Positions 1 through 7,140 of a DNA stretch of 33,239 nucleotides are shown here, in pieces; the stretch's first letter is position 1; each line of letters opens with the position of its first letter. The notes below the pieces were generated by a model that was not told where the DNA came from, searched no databases, and saw only the letters and a list, made by a program, of their open reading frames with translations. The DNA is taken from positions 1 through 33,239 of the forward strand of contig URCA01000040.1 in assembly GCA_900546265.1 (NCBI GenBank), given 5' to 3'. This DNA comes from an uncultured Oscillospiraceae bacterium (GTDB taxonomy: Bacteria; Bacillota; Clostridia; Oscillospirales; Acutalibacteraceae). The position numbers were made by a program, and so were the translations under genes.

Positions 1-710
1 CCCGCACCCCTTCTTTCTTTTTCGTGCGTGAAAAAGAAAGAAGGGGGAGAAAGAAAAAGCCTTATGCAACCTTTCCGGCGGGGGGAGGCCCACTCCCTGC
101 CTCGCGGCGAGCCCTGTGTCGCTGCGGGCTTCGCCCTTTTATAAAAAGGAATAAAAACTTTTAGCGCTCGTGTCGCCGCCGGTACGCCCGCTAGTTGCCG
201 CGGCAGCCCGTTCTGCTTTCTGCCAGCCCCGCCTCGCGTCTGCGTAACCACACGCACCGAAAAGTCGGGCGACCAACTCCCCTGGGGCTCCTCTGCATGA
301 GGAGTACCAAGAGACTAGGGTGGACGCTCTGCCCCTGCCGGTCTCGTCGGCTTAGGCCGCCGAGCCCATACGAGGATCCGTAAAAGGTAGCCGCAAGCGG
401 GGAGGGATTATCTTATTTTGATTGATAGGGCTCGCCGTCCTAAGACGGGGAGACCACACTTGATTGTACAATTTGGGTGATCGCTCAAGTATACTACGCG
501 CGTCAGCGCGTTCGTAGCGCGGGAAAAGGACACGCGTCCCGGTAGATAGGCGCTGTTGCGCACTATAGCGCCTTTAGGCGCGAGCGCAATTTTAAATTGA
601 TAGGACAGGAAAGATTCGACGTGTTCTTTTCCTGCGCGTCTGTTGGTTAAGGCTTTTTCTTTTCTCCCCCCTCTTTTCTTTTTCTAGAAAAGGAAAAGAG
701 GGGGTGCGGG
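1..710 (+). repeat. Large non-coding repeat element with terminal inverted repeats, copy 1
   Basis: A stretch without a credible protein gene, matching most of 32610-33239 in reverse complement. Its ends, 1-61 and 651-710, are inverted repeats of each other. Each end also contains its own purine/pyrimidine palindrome, for example 17-base arms at 7-23 and 30-46 around GTGCGT. Inside are further inverted repeats: 28-base arms at 340-367 and 428-455 (23 Watson-Crick pairs plus one G-T), and 18-base arms at 517-534 and 620-637. Small hairpins occur at 135-149, 202-224, 494-517 and 556-589. Comparison with copy 2 shows conserved stems, changing loops and some paired changes, which favours a folded RNA read in this direction. 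The terminal repeats alone would also fit a MITE-like element. No transposase is encoded. The left end coincides with the window edge, so the true boundary may lie further left. Confidence 0.9.
494..637 (+). ncRNA. Candidate structured RNA domain of the repeat element, copy 1
   Basis: A hairpin (CTACG at 494-498 with CGTAG at 513-517, plus inner CGCG arms) is followed by an 18-pair stem, 517-534 with 620-637, which includes G521-T633 and G529-T625. Within it TTGCGC (556-561) pairs with GCGCAA (584-589), enclosing GCGCC-TTTA-GGCGC (568-581). In copy 2 the innermost pair C561-G584 is A-T, the loop TTTA is CTTG, and G529-T625 is G-C. Both G-T pairs are valid G-U pairs only if the plus strand is the RNA. 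I cannot assign it to a known RNA class. No clear promoter or Rho-independent terminator was identified for it. Confidence 0.5.
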
Positions 711-860
711 CGCCGCATCGGCGCAATAGGAACGCGGGGTGGTGCTAGGTTTTCCGTACGGAAAACCGGCATACCAACGCAAACCCGATAGAGCCCTAAA
801 AGCGCTGCTATAGAATCGCGGTCTCATCCCCCGCATACCAACGCAATCCCGATAGCCCCA
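711..860. repeat. Short palindromic repeats adjoining the large element (left side)
   Basis: Directly inside the element is GCGCCG-CAT-CGGCGC (710-724), shared with the other copy, then CGGGGTGGT, a perfect 20-base palindrome at 748-767 centred on CGTACG, and the unit GCATACCAACGCAAACCCGA (from 769, ending GATAG at 791). The unit recurs at 833-855 with one base changed. Degenerate versions stand in the matching place beside copy 2 (32548-32571 and 32454-32477). The arrangement resembles REP/BIME-type intergenic palindromes. No gene is seen here. Confidence 0.7.
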
Positions 861-874
861 TCCCAATACCTTCC

Positions 875-908
875 AAAGGACACAGCCCATCATGGCCTGT
901 GTCCTTTT
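875..908. terminator. Rho-independent terminator upstream of the two-component operon
   Basis: AAAGGACACAG (875-885) pairs with CTGTGTCCTTT (897-907), and a short T run follows on the plus strand; the minus strand also has a T run, so it could work both ways. It separates the repeat region from the response regulator gene. Nothing coding was recognised upstream, so it may end transcription from within or beyond the repeat element. Confidence 0.7.
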
Positions 909-970
909 ATCTCATAAAAACACAAGGCCAAGATGACGAAATCTTCACCTCGCCGGCTCCGCCGATGTGG

Positions 971-976
971 TATACT
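971..976 (+). promoter_or_regulatory. Probable -10 element for the response regulator gene
   Basis: TATACT lies 58 bases before the response regulator start. No good -35 hexamer stands at 17 bases. TTCACC lies further upstream (944-949), and the same word precedes the -10 of the ABC operon at 2703, so activator dependence is possible. This is a weak call. Confidence 0.4.
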
Positions 977-1034
977 GAAAAAAAGACAGCCGGCAAATCT
1001 GCCGCCGTACGTGCAAAGCAAGGGGGAACCGCCC

Positions 1035-1706
1035 ATGGAAAAAACCATCTTTCTGGTGGAGGACGACGAATATATCCGCGACGGCCTGGTCAGCGTCCTG
1101 ACCGGCGAGGGCTACCGGGTGACCGCCTGCGGCAGCCTCGCCGCCGCCCGCGCAGCCCTCTCCCGGCCGGACGCGGCCCCCGATCTGCTGATTCTCGACG
1201 TGCTGCTGCCCGATGGCAGCGGCTTTTCCCTGTGCACCGAGGTGCGGAAAACCCGCCGCGTCCCCATCCTGTTCCTCACCTGCTGCGACGAGGAGATGGA
1301 TACCGTGCGGGGCCTGGACTGCGGCGGGGACGATTACGTCGCCAAGCCCTTCCGGCTCAGAGAGCTCCTGTCCCGCATCCGCGCCCTCCTGCGCCGGTCG
1401 GACGCCGCCTCTCCCGAGCGGCTGCAAATCGGGGAACTTATCCTGGACAGCGCCCGGCGGACGGTTTCCCGCCGGGGGGAGGCCTTGGCCCTCACGCCCA
1501 CCGAGTTCCATATTCTCTACCGCCTGGCTGCCGGTCAGGGGCGGGTACTCACCCGCCGGCAGCTGCTGGATGCCGTGTGGGATTTCGACGGCGAATTCAT
1601 TGAGGACAATACCCTGTCGGTACATATGTCCCGTCTGCGGGACAAGCTCGGGGCGGACGGGGCCCGGATCGAAACCGTGCGGGGGGAGGGGTACCGGCTG
1701 CTATGA
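1035..1706 (+). CDS. OmpR/PhoB-family response regulator
   Basis: A 223-residue two-domain regulator. The receiver domain (about 1-115) has the acidic pair E9/D10/D11, the phosphoacceptor D55 in LILDVLLPDGSG, T82 and K104 in the VAKPF loop. The C-terminal half (about 128-223) is a winged-helix DNA-binding domain of OmpR type, with TPTEFHILYRLA and the closing VRGEGYRL. The ATG at 1035 is chosen because AGGGGGAA lies just upstream and the receiver domain begins immediately; the frame is open further upstream but that part has no family character. Its stop overlaps the next start (ATGA), so it is co-translated with the kinase. It very probably binds the inverted repeat at 2653-2670 and controls the ABC transporter that follows. 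The signal is unknown; such modules often sense antimicrobial peptides or envelope stress. Confidence 0.95.
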   Translation: MEKTIFLVEDDEYIRDGLVSVLTGEGYRVTACGSLAAARAALSRPDAAPDLLILDVLLPDGSGFSLCTEVRKTRRVPILFLTCCDEEMDTVRGLDCGGDDYVAKPFRLRELLSRIRALLRRSDAASPERLQIGELILDSARRTVSRRGEALALTPTEFHILYRLAAGQGRVLTRRQLLDAVWDFDGEFIEDNTLSVHMSRLRDKLGADGARIETVRGEGYRLL

Positions 1707-2635
1707 ACCTCCTTACCGCCGCGGCCCTGACGCTGACCGCCGCCCTCTTGGGCTTTTTGTCCGGCTATGCCTGCTCCGCCCGGCGGATAAAACGGCAGAT
1801 CCGCGCCCTGGGCCAAACCCTGGAGGGGATGATGCGGGGGGATTTCACCGCCGATCTCACCCCGCTCAAGGAAGGGGACGTGGGCGTCCTGGCCGGGCAG
1901 CTGGAGCTGGCCTGCAAACGGATGAACCACCTGGTCGCCCAGCTTTCCCGGGAAAAAACCGCCATCCAGGACTTTATGGCCAACGTTTCCCACCAGCTGA
2001 AAACCCCCTTGACCGCCCTGCTGACCTACCTGGAGCTGCTCCAGGGGGAGGCGGATGGCCGCCGGCGGGATCAGCTCGATCGGTGCGTGCTGCTGGCCGC
2101 GCGGATGGACGAGCTGACCCGCGCCCTGCTGGATTTCGCCCGTCTGGAGGCCGACGCCGCTCTTCTGCATATCGAGCCCCGGAACCTGACCGAGACCGTC
2201 CGGGCCGCCATGAACGCCGTGCGGGACGCCCATCCCCGCCGGGCCGATTTCCGCCTGACCGCGCCCGGCCTCGTGGAGGCTCGCTTTGACGAGAAATGGC
2301 TGCGGCAGGCCCTGTTTAACCTCATCAAGAACGCCGCGGATCACGCGGGCGAGCCCCCGGTGGTGACGGTGACCGTCCAACCAGGCGACGGCGCGGCCCG
2401 CGTGACGGTGCGGGACAACGGCCCGGGCGTGGACGCGGCGGATTTGCCGCGTATTTTCGAGCGGTTTTACCGGGCGAAAAACAGCGCCAGCGGCGGCCTG
2501 GGCATCGGCCTGCCCCTGGCCCGGGAAATCGTGCGGCGGCACCATGGGGATATCCGCGCTGTTCAGGAGGCCTCCGGCACCGCCTTCGTCGTTACCCTTC
2601 CTATCCTCAACTGTGTGGAAAAAACGGAAAATTGA
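1703..2635 (+). CDS. Sensor histidine kinase
   Basis: A 310-residue membrane kinase partnered with the upstream regulator. One N-terminal membrane segment (about 5-24) is followed by a HAMP-like linker (about 30-85), the dimerisation box FMANVSHQLKTPL with phospho-acceptor H97, and a HATPase_c domain: N box LFNLIKNAADHA (205-216), DNGPGVD (238-244), FERFY (252-256) and GGLGIGL (264-270). There is almost no extracytoplasmic sensor domain, as in intramembrane-sensing kinases of the BceS/VncS kind, which usually sense through their partner transporter. The start overlaps the regulator stop by four bases. The transporter gene begins about 100 bases downstream behind its own promoter. Ligand and target are inferred from context only. 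Confidence 0.93.
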   Translation: MNLLTAAALTLTAALLGFLSGYACSARRIKRQIRALGQTLEGMMRGDFTADLTPLKEGDVGVLAGQLELACKRMNHLVAQLSREKTAIQDFMANVSHQLKTPLTALLTYLELLQGEADGRRRDQLDRCVLLAARMDELTRALLDFARLEADAALLHIEPRNLTETVRAAMNAVRDAHPRRADFRLTAPGLVEARFDEKWLRQALFNLIKNAADHAGEPPVVTVTVQPGDGAARVTVRDNGPGVDAADLPRIFERFYRAKNSASGGLGIGLPLAREIVRRHHGDIRAVQEASGTAFVVTLPILNCVEKTEN

Positions 2636-2652
2636 AGCCGGCTGGATATCCA

Positions 2653-2708
2653 GCTTACGAAACCGTAAGCGGCCCCTTCACCGAATCGTAAGCTGCGGAG
2701 AGTATACT
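2653..2708 (+). promoter_or_regulatory. Response-regulator operator and promoter of the ABC transporter operon
   Basis: GCTTACG-AAAC-CGTAAGC (2653-2670) is a perfect 7-base inverted repeat with a four-base spacer. A third half-site CGTAAGC follows at 2687-2693, just before a -10 hexamer TATACT (2703-2708). The -35 position matches the consensus poorly, which is usual for activator-dependent promoters. Position and symmetry suggest that the regulator encoded at 1035-1706 binds here. That is inference; the repeat and the hexamer are visible. Confidence 0.65.
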
Positions 2709-2733
2709 GGGCGGTAAAGGAGAGTGATGGCCC

Positions 2734-3447
2734 ATGAACGCGGTTCTGCAAGCGAAAAACCTGTCCAAGATTTATGGCCGGGGGGAAAGCGAGGTGCGCG
2801 CCCTCAACCGGTGCGATCTCACCTTTGAGGAGGGCGGCTTCACCGCCATTGTCGGCCGATCGGGGTCCGGCAAGACCACCCTGCTCCATCTGCTGGGCGG
2901 GCTGGACATGCCCACCACCGGCACCGTGCTGCTGGAAGGGCGGGACATCTACGCCCTGAGCGATAAGCAGCGCACCATCCTGCGCCGCCGCCGCATCGGC
3001 TTTGTGTTTCAGTTTTATAACCTGGTACCCGAACTGACCGCCTGGCAGAATATCGTGCTGCCCCTGAACCTGGACGGCCGCCGCCCGGATGCGGAGTATT
3101 TGAACGCCGTGGTGGAAACCCTGGGCCTGACCGAGCGGCTGGGCCACTTCGCCGGGGAGCTGTCCGGCGGGCAGCAGCAGCGGGTGGCTATCGCCCGAGC
3201 CCTGGCCTCCAAGCCTGCCGTTATCCTGGCGGACGAGCCCACCGGCAACCTGGACGGCCGGTCGGGCGGGGAGGTGCTGGAGCTGCTGCATCTTTCCCGC
3301 CGCCGCTTCGGTCAGACACTGGTGCTGGTCACCCACGACCTGCGCATTGCCGAGGGGGCCGATCGTGTCCTCACCCTGGAGGACGGCCTGGTAGCCGCCG
3401 ACTCAGCCGCCGACTCAACCTCCGACTCGGAGGTGAGCCCCGTATGA
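2734..3447 (+). CDS. ABC transporter ATP-binding protein (MacB/LolD type)
   Basis: A 237-residue ATPase that drives the FtsX-type permease encoded next. Visible motifs are Walker A GRSGSGKTT (41-49), a Q-loop near 93, the signature LSGGQQQRVAIARAL (143-157), Walker B VILADEPTGNLD (163-174) and the switch histidine in VTHD. The sequence belongs to the LolD/MacB/BceA group that energises mechanotransmission or peptide-detoxification transporters. The C-terminal tail after the switch carries a short repeat (AADSAADS, then TSDS) encoded by a 12-base tandem repeat near 3397-3429; it is low-complexity and probably not structured. The start follows AAAGGAGAG. The last bases overlap the permease start (ATGA). 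Confidence 0.95.
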   Translation: MNAVLQAKNLSKIYGRGESEVRALNRCDLTFEEGGFTAIVGRSGSGKTTLLHLLGGLDMPTTGTVLLEGRDIYALSDKQRTILRRRRIGFVFQFYNLVPELTAWQNIVLPLNLDGRRPDAEYLNAVVETLGLTERLGHFAGELSGGQQQRVAIARALASKPAVILADEPTGNLDGRSGGEVLELLHLSRRRFGQTLVLVTHDLRIAEGADRVLTLEDGLVAADSAADSTSDSEVSPV

Positions 3448-6089
3448 AAACCCTCTGGCTCTTGACTTGGCGGGGGATGAAAAAGCGGAAGGCTGGCACC
3501 CTGCTGCTGGGCGGTGCCGTGGCCCTGTCCGCCATGTTCCTCACCCTCGTAGCCCTGGTGGGCCTTTCGTCGGTGAAAACCGCCGTGGAGAACGCCAAGG
3601 ATACCTACGGCGAGCAGATGGTCGTCGCCACAGGGATGGATGCGGCGGCCCAAAGCCTGCTGCACAACGACGCGTTTCTCCGGAAAGGCGCGATGCTTCT
3701 GTCCGGCAGCGTGACGGTGGAAAACAACGCCGCCGCCGTGCTGGTCGGCTACGCGGACGAGGCGGCCCGCGGCATGGCCCGCATCCGCCTGCTGGACGGG
3801 CGGCTGCCCGAAGCCCCCGGGGAAATCGCTTTGGAGAGAGCCGCCGCCTTCCGCCTGAACGCGGAACTGGGCGGAACCGTGACCGCCGCCGTGACCCTTG
3901 CCGACGGGCGCAGCGAGACCCGGACCTGGAAGGTGACGGGCCTGCTGCGAAACTACGCCGCTCTCTGGGAATCCAATTACCGGTACACCGCCGGCCATTT
4001 TCCCGAGGATGTCGCCATCCAGCCCCTGAACGGCCTGCTGTGCGAACAGGAGGCGGCGGCTCTCTGTGCCCTGCCGTATCTGTATCTGCTGGACGCGCCC
4101 CGGCCCGACGGGGCTTATATCGCGGCCCATATCCCCGCCGATGTCCTTTACGTCTGCAACAATACCGTCCACCGGGAGCTGCCAAGCAGCGGCGTGGGCC
4201 TTCCCAGTGAGAAGGAAACGTTTTTGTATGTGGGCATCATCGCCGGCGCCGTGCTGTTCACCCTGGCCTCCGTCCTCATCGGCGCTTTCCTGCTGACGGT
4301 GGAAAAGCGCCGGCGTCAGCTGGCCCTCCTGCGCTGCGTGGGGGCCACCAAGTCCCAGGCCAGGCGGATCCTGCTGCTGGAGGCTCTGAGCGTCTCCCTT
4401 GTCGGCGGGGCGGCGGGGATTTTGGTGGGCGGGGGCCTGTCCTATGGGGCGGTGCAACTCTTTTCCGCCCTGCTGGGCGCGCCGCTTTTGTATGCGTTCA
4501 GCCCCTGGGTGCCCGCCGCCGTTCTGGTGGGCACGGTGGTGTTCGGGCTGCTGGTCGCCCTGATTCCCGCCCTGCGGGCCGGCCGGATCCCGCCGGTGGA
4601 GGCGGTGGCCTTCCGGGCCAAGCGGCGGCATCCCTCCCGCTGGCGGACGCGGCAATTCATCTCCCCCCTGCGCCTGTCGTTTCAGTCCCTGCGCCGCTCC
4701 GGTCTCCGGATGACGCTGACCATACTGGGCTTCGCCTTCTGCCTCGTCGCCCTGAATTTTGTCATGGCCTTCTGCCGCACCCAGCGGGCGAATACCTTCG
4801 TCCGCCCGGATTTTGAGCTCATCGATCGCTTTGTCGGCAGTATCGGCTACGGCAAAATGGATGGCAGCATCCCGCAAATCGATGAGCCGGAGCAGTATGT
4901 CAATACTCAGCGGCAGCTTCCCGAACAGGTGCGGGGCCGGCTGGCGGGCGGCCGGGTCTACAGCAAGCTGGACACCCTGTTTTGCGCCCGGCTGACGAAA
5001 GAGAAGCAAACCCCCTATCTGCTGGAATACAGCGATTTCTGGCTGAACGACGACCTGACGCAGACCAATCCCCGCGCGAACGAGAAGTACGGCTACGACG
5101 CGGCGGATGCCTTTTACCGGCTGTCCAACCTGCTGACCATGGACGACGCGCTTCTGGAGGAGCTGGAGCCCTATGTGACGGAGGGGGTCATCCATCCCGA
5201 GGCCCTGCGGGAGGGCCGGGAGGTTATCCTCTGCCTGCCGGATTACGCCTATAAAATCACGGTCAATCAGGACGGCACCTCTACCGGCCGCCTATACAGC
5301 GGCAGGCTGCTGCCCAATAAGCCGCCGGAGCTGAAGCTCTTCACTAACGACGCCTATCACGCGGGGGACGACCTGGAGCTGACCGTCGTGAACGGCACGG
5401 CGTTGAAAAACGGCCAGTCCGGCGCCGAAGCCCGCCTGGATCGCACGGTGAAGGTGGGCGCGGTCATCCGCAAGCCCCCCGACTGGCTGGATATGGGGGG
5501 CGGCGAAATGATGACCCTGATCGCCGGCGAGGGGGCGGAGGAGCGTCTCGGCCTGCCGGTGCGGTTTTCCGATCTGATTGTCTATCTGTCCGGCGGCGAG
5601 GACTACGAGACGGCCGCCGCCGTCATGAGAACCGCCGCCGAAAAGGCCGACCTAAGCTTGTATGATCAGCTGGAGTCCAACGAGGCGGAGGAGACGATTT
5701 ACCGCCTGATGCTGACCGTTACCGCCATGCTGTCGGTCTGCATCGCCGCCATGGGCGTCATGGGCCTGCTCAACGCCGCCGCCGGGCGGGTTCACAGCCG
5801 TCGGCGGGATCTGTCGGTGCTGCGCAGCGTGGGGATGACCCGGGGCCAAGAGCTGCGCATGCTGGTGTACGAGGGGGTGTTCAGCGGCGTGTTGGCCGCG
5901 ATCCTCGGAACCGGAGGGTATCTGCTTCTGATGGCCTGCCTGACGCCGGAGAATATCGGAAACACCTCCTGGCCGCTGCTCATCGGCGGGGCGCTCACCT
6001 GCATCCTGCTCAGCGCCCTGGCGGTGCTGTTCCCGGCGCGGCAGGCCATGAATGTCCCGCCCATCGAGGGCATCCGCCAGCTGGATTAG
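3444..6089 (+). CDS. FtsX/MacB-type ABC transporter permease
   Basis: An 881-residue permease with two FtsX domains. Predicted membrane segments lie near 17-41, 260-284, 314-340, 354-378, 421-443, 753-777, 811-834 and 843-865. A large extracytoplasmic domain (about 45-255) follows the first segment and a second, larger one (about 445-750) lies between the two FtsX halves. Each half carries the typical cytoplasmic helix after its transmembrane segment (EKRRRQLALLRCVGATKSQ; RRRDLSVLRSVGMTRGQ). It is longer than BceB-type permeases (about 650 residues) and differs from single-FtsX MacB in being a fused pair. Together with the ATPase and the two-component system it forms an envelope-stress or peptide-response module. 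The transported or sensed compound is unknown. I see no convincing terminator behind it. Confidence 0.92.
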   Translation: MKTLWLLTWRGMKKRKAGTLLLGGAVALSAMFLTLVALVGLSSVKTAVENAKDTYGEQMVVATGMDAAAQSLLHNDAFLRKGAMLLSGSVTVENNAAAVLVGYADEAARGMARIRLLDGRLPEAPGEIALERAAAFRLNAELGGTVTAAVTLADGRSETRTWKVTGLLRNYAALWESNYRYTAGHFPEDVAIQPLNGLLCEQEAAALCALPYLYLLDAPRPDGAYIAAHIPADVLYVCNNTVHRELPSSGVGLPSEKETFLYVGIIAGAVLFTLASVLIGAFLLTVEKRRRQLALLRCVGATKSQARRILLLEALSVSLVGGAAGILVGGGLSYGAVQLFSALLGAPLLYAFSPWVPAAVLVGTVVFGLLVALIPALRAGRIPPVEAVAFRAKRRHPSRWRTRQFISPLRLSFQSLRRSGLRMTLTILGFAFCLVALNFVMAFCRTQRANTFVRPDFELIDRFVGSIGYGKMDGSIPQIDEPEQYVNTQRQLPEQVRGRLAGGRVYSKLDTLFCARLTKEKQTPYLLEYSDFWLNDDLTQTNPRANEKYGYDAADAFYRLSNLLTMDDALLEELEPYVTEGVIHPEALREGREVILCLPDYAYKITVNQDGTSTGRLYSGRLLPNKPPELKLFTNDAYHAGDDLELTVVNGTALKNGQSGAEARLDRTVKVGAVIRKPPDWLDMGGGEMMTLIAGEGAEERLGLPVRFSDLIVYLSGGEDYETAAAVMRTAAEKADLSLYDQLESNEAEETIYRLMLTVTAMLSVCIAAMGVMGLLNAAAGRVHSRRRDLSVLRSVGMTRGQELRMLVYEGVFSGVLAAILGTGGYLLLMACLTPENIGNTSWPLLIGGALTCILLSALAVLFPARQAMNVPPIEGIRQLD

Positions 6090-6192
6090 CGCTATCGTTC
6101 GGAAACCTGCTGTAAAATGTGGGGAAATGCGTCGCTGTCCCTGTAAGAATACGAAAAAAAGCGCAAATGTACGGAAAATTTTGAAAAAGCGC

Positions 6193-6222
6193 TTGTCTTA
6201 AACGGTGGTTTTGTGCTATACT
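6193..6222 (+). promoter_or_regulatory. Promoter of rpsB-tsf
   Basis: TTGTCT (6193-6198) and TATACT (6217-6222) are separated by 18 bases and lie about 130 bases before rpsB. The upstream flank is A/T-rich (6150-6190), consistent with an UP element of a highly expressed ribosomal operon. Confidence 0.65.
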
Positions 6223-6251
6223 AGTTCGGCAAAACGCACGCGGGTCTTTAG

Positions 6252-6287
6252 CCATGGCGGGTTCCGGCAAAACCGCCGGTGCCATGG
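6252..6287 (+). promoter_or_regulatory. Leader stem-loop upstream of rpsB
   Basis: CCATGGC (6252-6258) pairs with GCCATGG (6281-6287). Inside, CCGGC (6264-6268) pairs with GCCGG (6275-6279) around a short A/C loop, leaving an asymmetric internal bulge. The structure lies between promoter and ribosome binding site. In many bacteria S2 represses its own operon through the leader RNA, so this is a candidate for that site. I could not compare it with known S2 leaders. Confidence 0.45.
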
Positions 6288-6353
6288 ATATGGCGGTAAA
6301 TTCACATGCCCCCATAAGCCCCGCGGAGGGTAAAACCAAGGAGGAAACAGTCA

Positions 6354-7103
6354 ATGGCAGTCGTATCCATGAAGCAGTTGCTGGAAGCCGGTGTGCATTT
6401 CGGCCACCAGACCCGGCGCTGGAACCCCAAAATGGCTCCCTATATTTTTACGGAGCGCAACGGCATCTATATCATCGACCTGCAGAAAACGGTCCGCAAG
6501 CTGGAAGAAGCGTACATGTTCGTGCGCGATCTGGCCGCGAACGGCGAGACCATTCTGTTTGTCGGCACCAAGAAGCAGGCGCAGGATTCTATCCGTGACG
6601 AGGCCCAGCGTGCCGGCGCCCACTTTGTCAATGCCCGCTGGCTGGGCGGTATGCTGACCAACTTCCGCACCATCCAGGGCCGTATCAAGCGCCTCGCGCA
6701 GCTTAAGGCCATGGAAGAGGACGGCACCTTCGACCTGCTGCCCAAGAAGGAAGTTATCAAGCTCAATCATGAGATCGAGAAGCTCGAGAAGTTCCTGGGC
6801 GGCATTAAGGACATGAAGAAGCTGCCCGGCGCTCTGTTCATCGTCGATCCCCGCAAGGAGAAGATCGCCGTCTCCGAAGCCCGCAAGCTGCACATTCCGA
6901 TTGTGGCGATTGTCGACACCAACTGCGATCCCGACGACGTGGATTATGTGATTCCCGGCAACGACGACGCCATCCGCGCCGTCAAGCTGATTGCCTCCAC
7001 CATGGCCAACGCCATTCTCGAAGGCCGTCAGGGCGAGGAAACCGCCGCCGCGGAGGCTGCGGAAGCCCCCGCCGCCGCTGCGGAAGCTCCCGCCGAAGCC
7101 TGA
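6354..7103 (+). CDS. rpsB: Small ribosomal subunit protein S2
   Basis: A 249-residue S2 protein that joins the 30S subunit late and helps recruit S1-type functions and mRNA. The N-terminal MKQLLEAGVHFGHQTRRWNPKM, the coiled-coil region (about 100-155), LFIVDPRKE and the closing IVDTNCDPDDVDYVIPGNDDA are family hallmarks. The C-terminal tail after about 225 is rich in alanine and glutamate, as in many Clostridia. The start has AAGGAGG nine bases upstream. It is followed after 37 bases by tsf, the conserved bacterial rpsB-tsf order, with a shared promoter and the terminator after tsf. Confidence 0.98.
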   Translation: MAVVSMKQLLEAGVHFGHQTRRWNPKMAPYIFTERNGIYIIDLQKTVRKLEEAYMFVRDLAANGETILFVGTKKQAQDSIRDEAQRAGAHFVNARWLGGMLTNFRTIQGRIKRLAQLKAMEEDGTFDLLPKKEVIKLNHEIEKLEKFLGGIKDMKKLPGALFIVDPRKEKIAVSEARKLHIPIVAIVDTNCDPDDVDYVIPGNDDAIRAVKLIASTMANAILEGRQGEETAAAEAAEAPAAAAEAPAEA

Positions 7104-7140
7104 ATCTTTCAACAATCCACCACGAAAGGACTTGAATAAC

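Noticed and set aside
195..383. Short open frames inside the repeat element (also 684-893 on the minus strand)
   Set aside because: They are not kept intact in copy 2, lack ribosome binding sites and lie across conserved hairpins. The element is better read as non-coding.
711..860. A possible CRISPR array in the short repeats
   Set aside because: Only two imperfect units per side with unequal spacing, lying beside hairpins and with no cas genes. They fit REP-like palindromes.
3312..5195. A 627-codon open frame on the minus strand under the permease gene
   Set aside because: GC-rich codons make long antisense frames common here. The plus-strand frame encodes a clear FtsX permease, and the antisense translation is low-complexity with no family motif.
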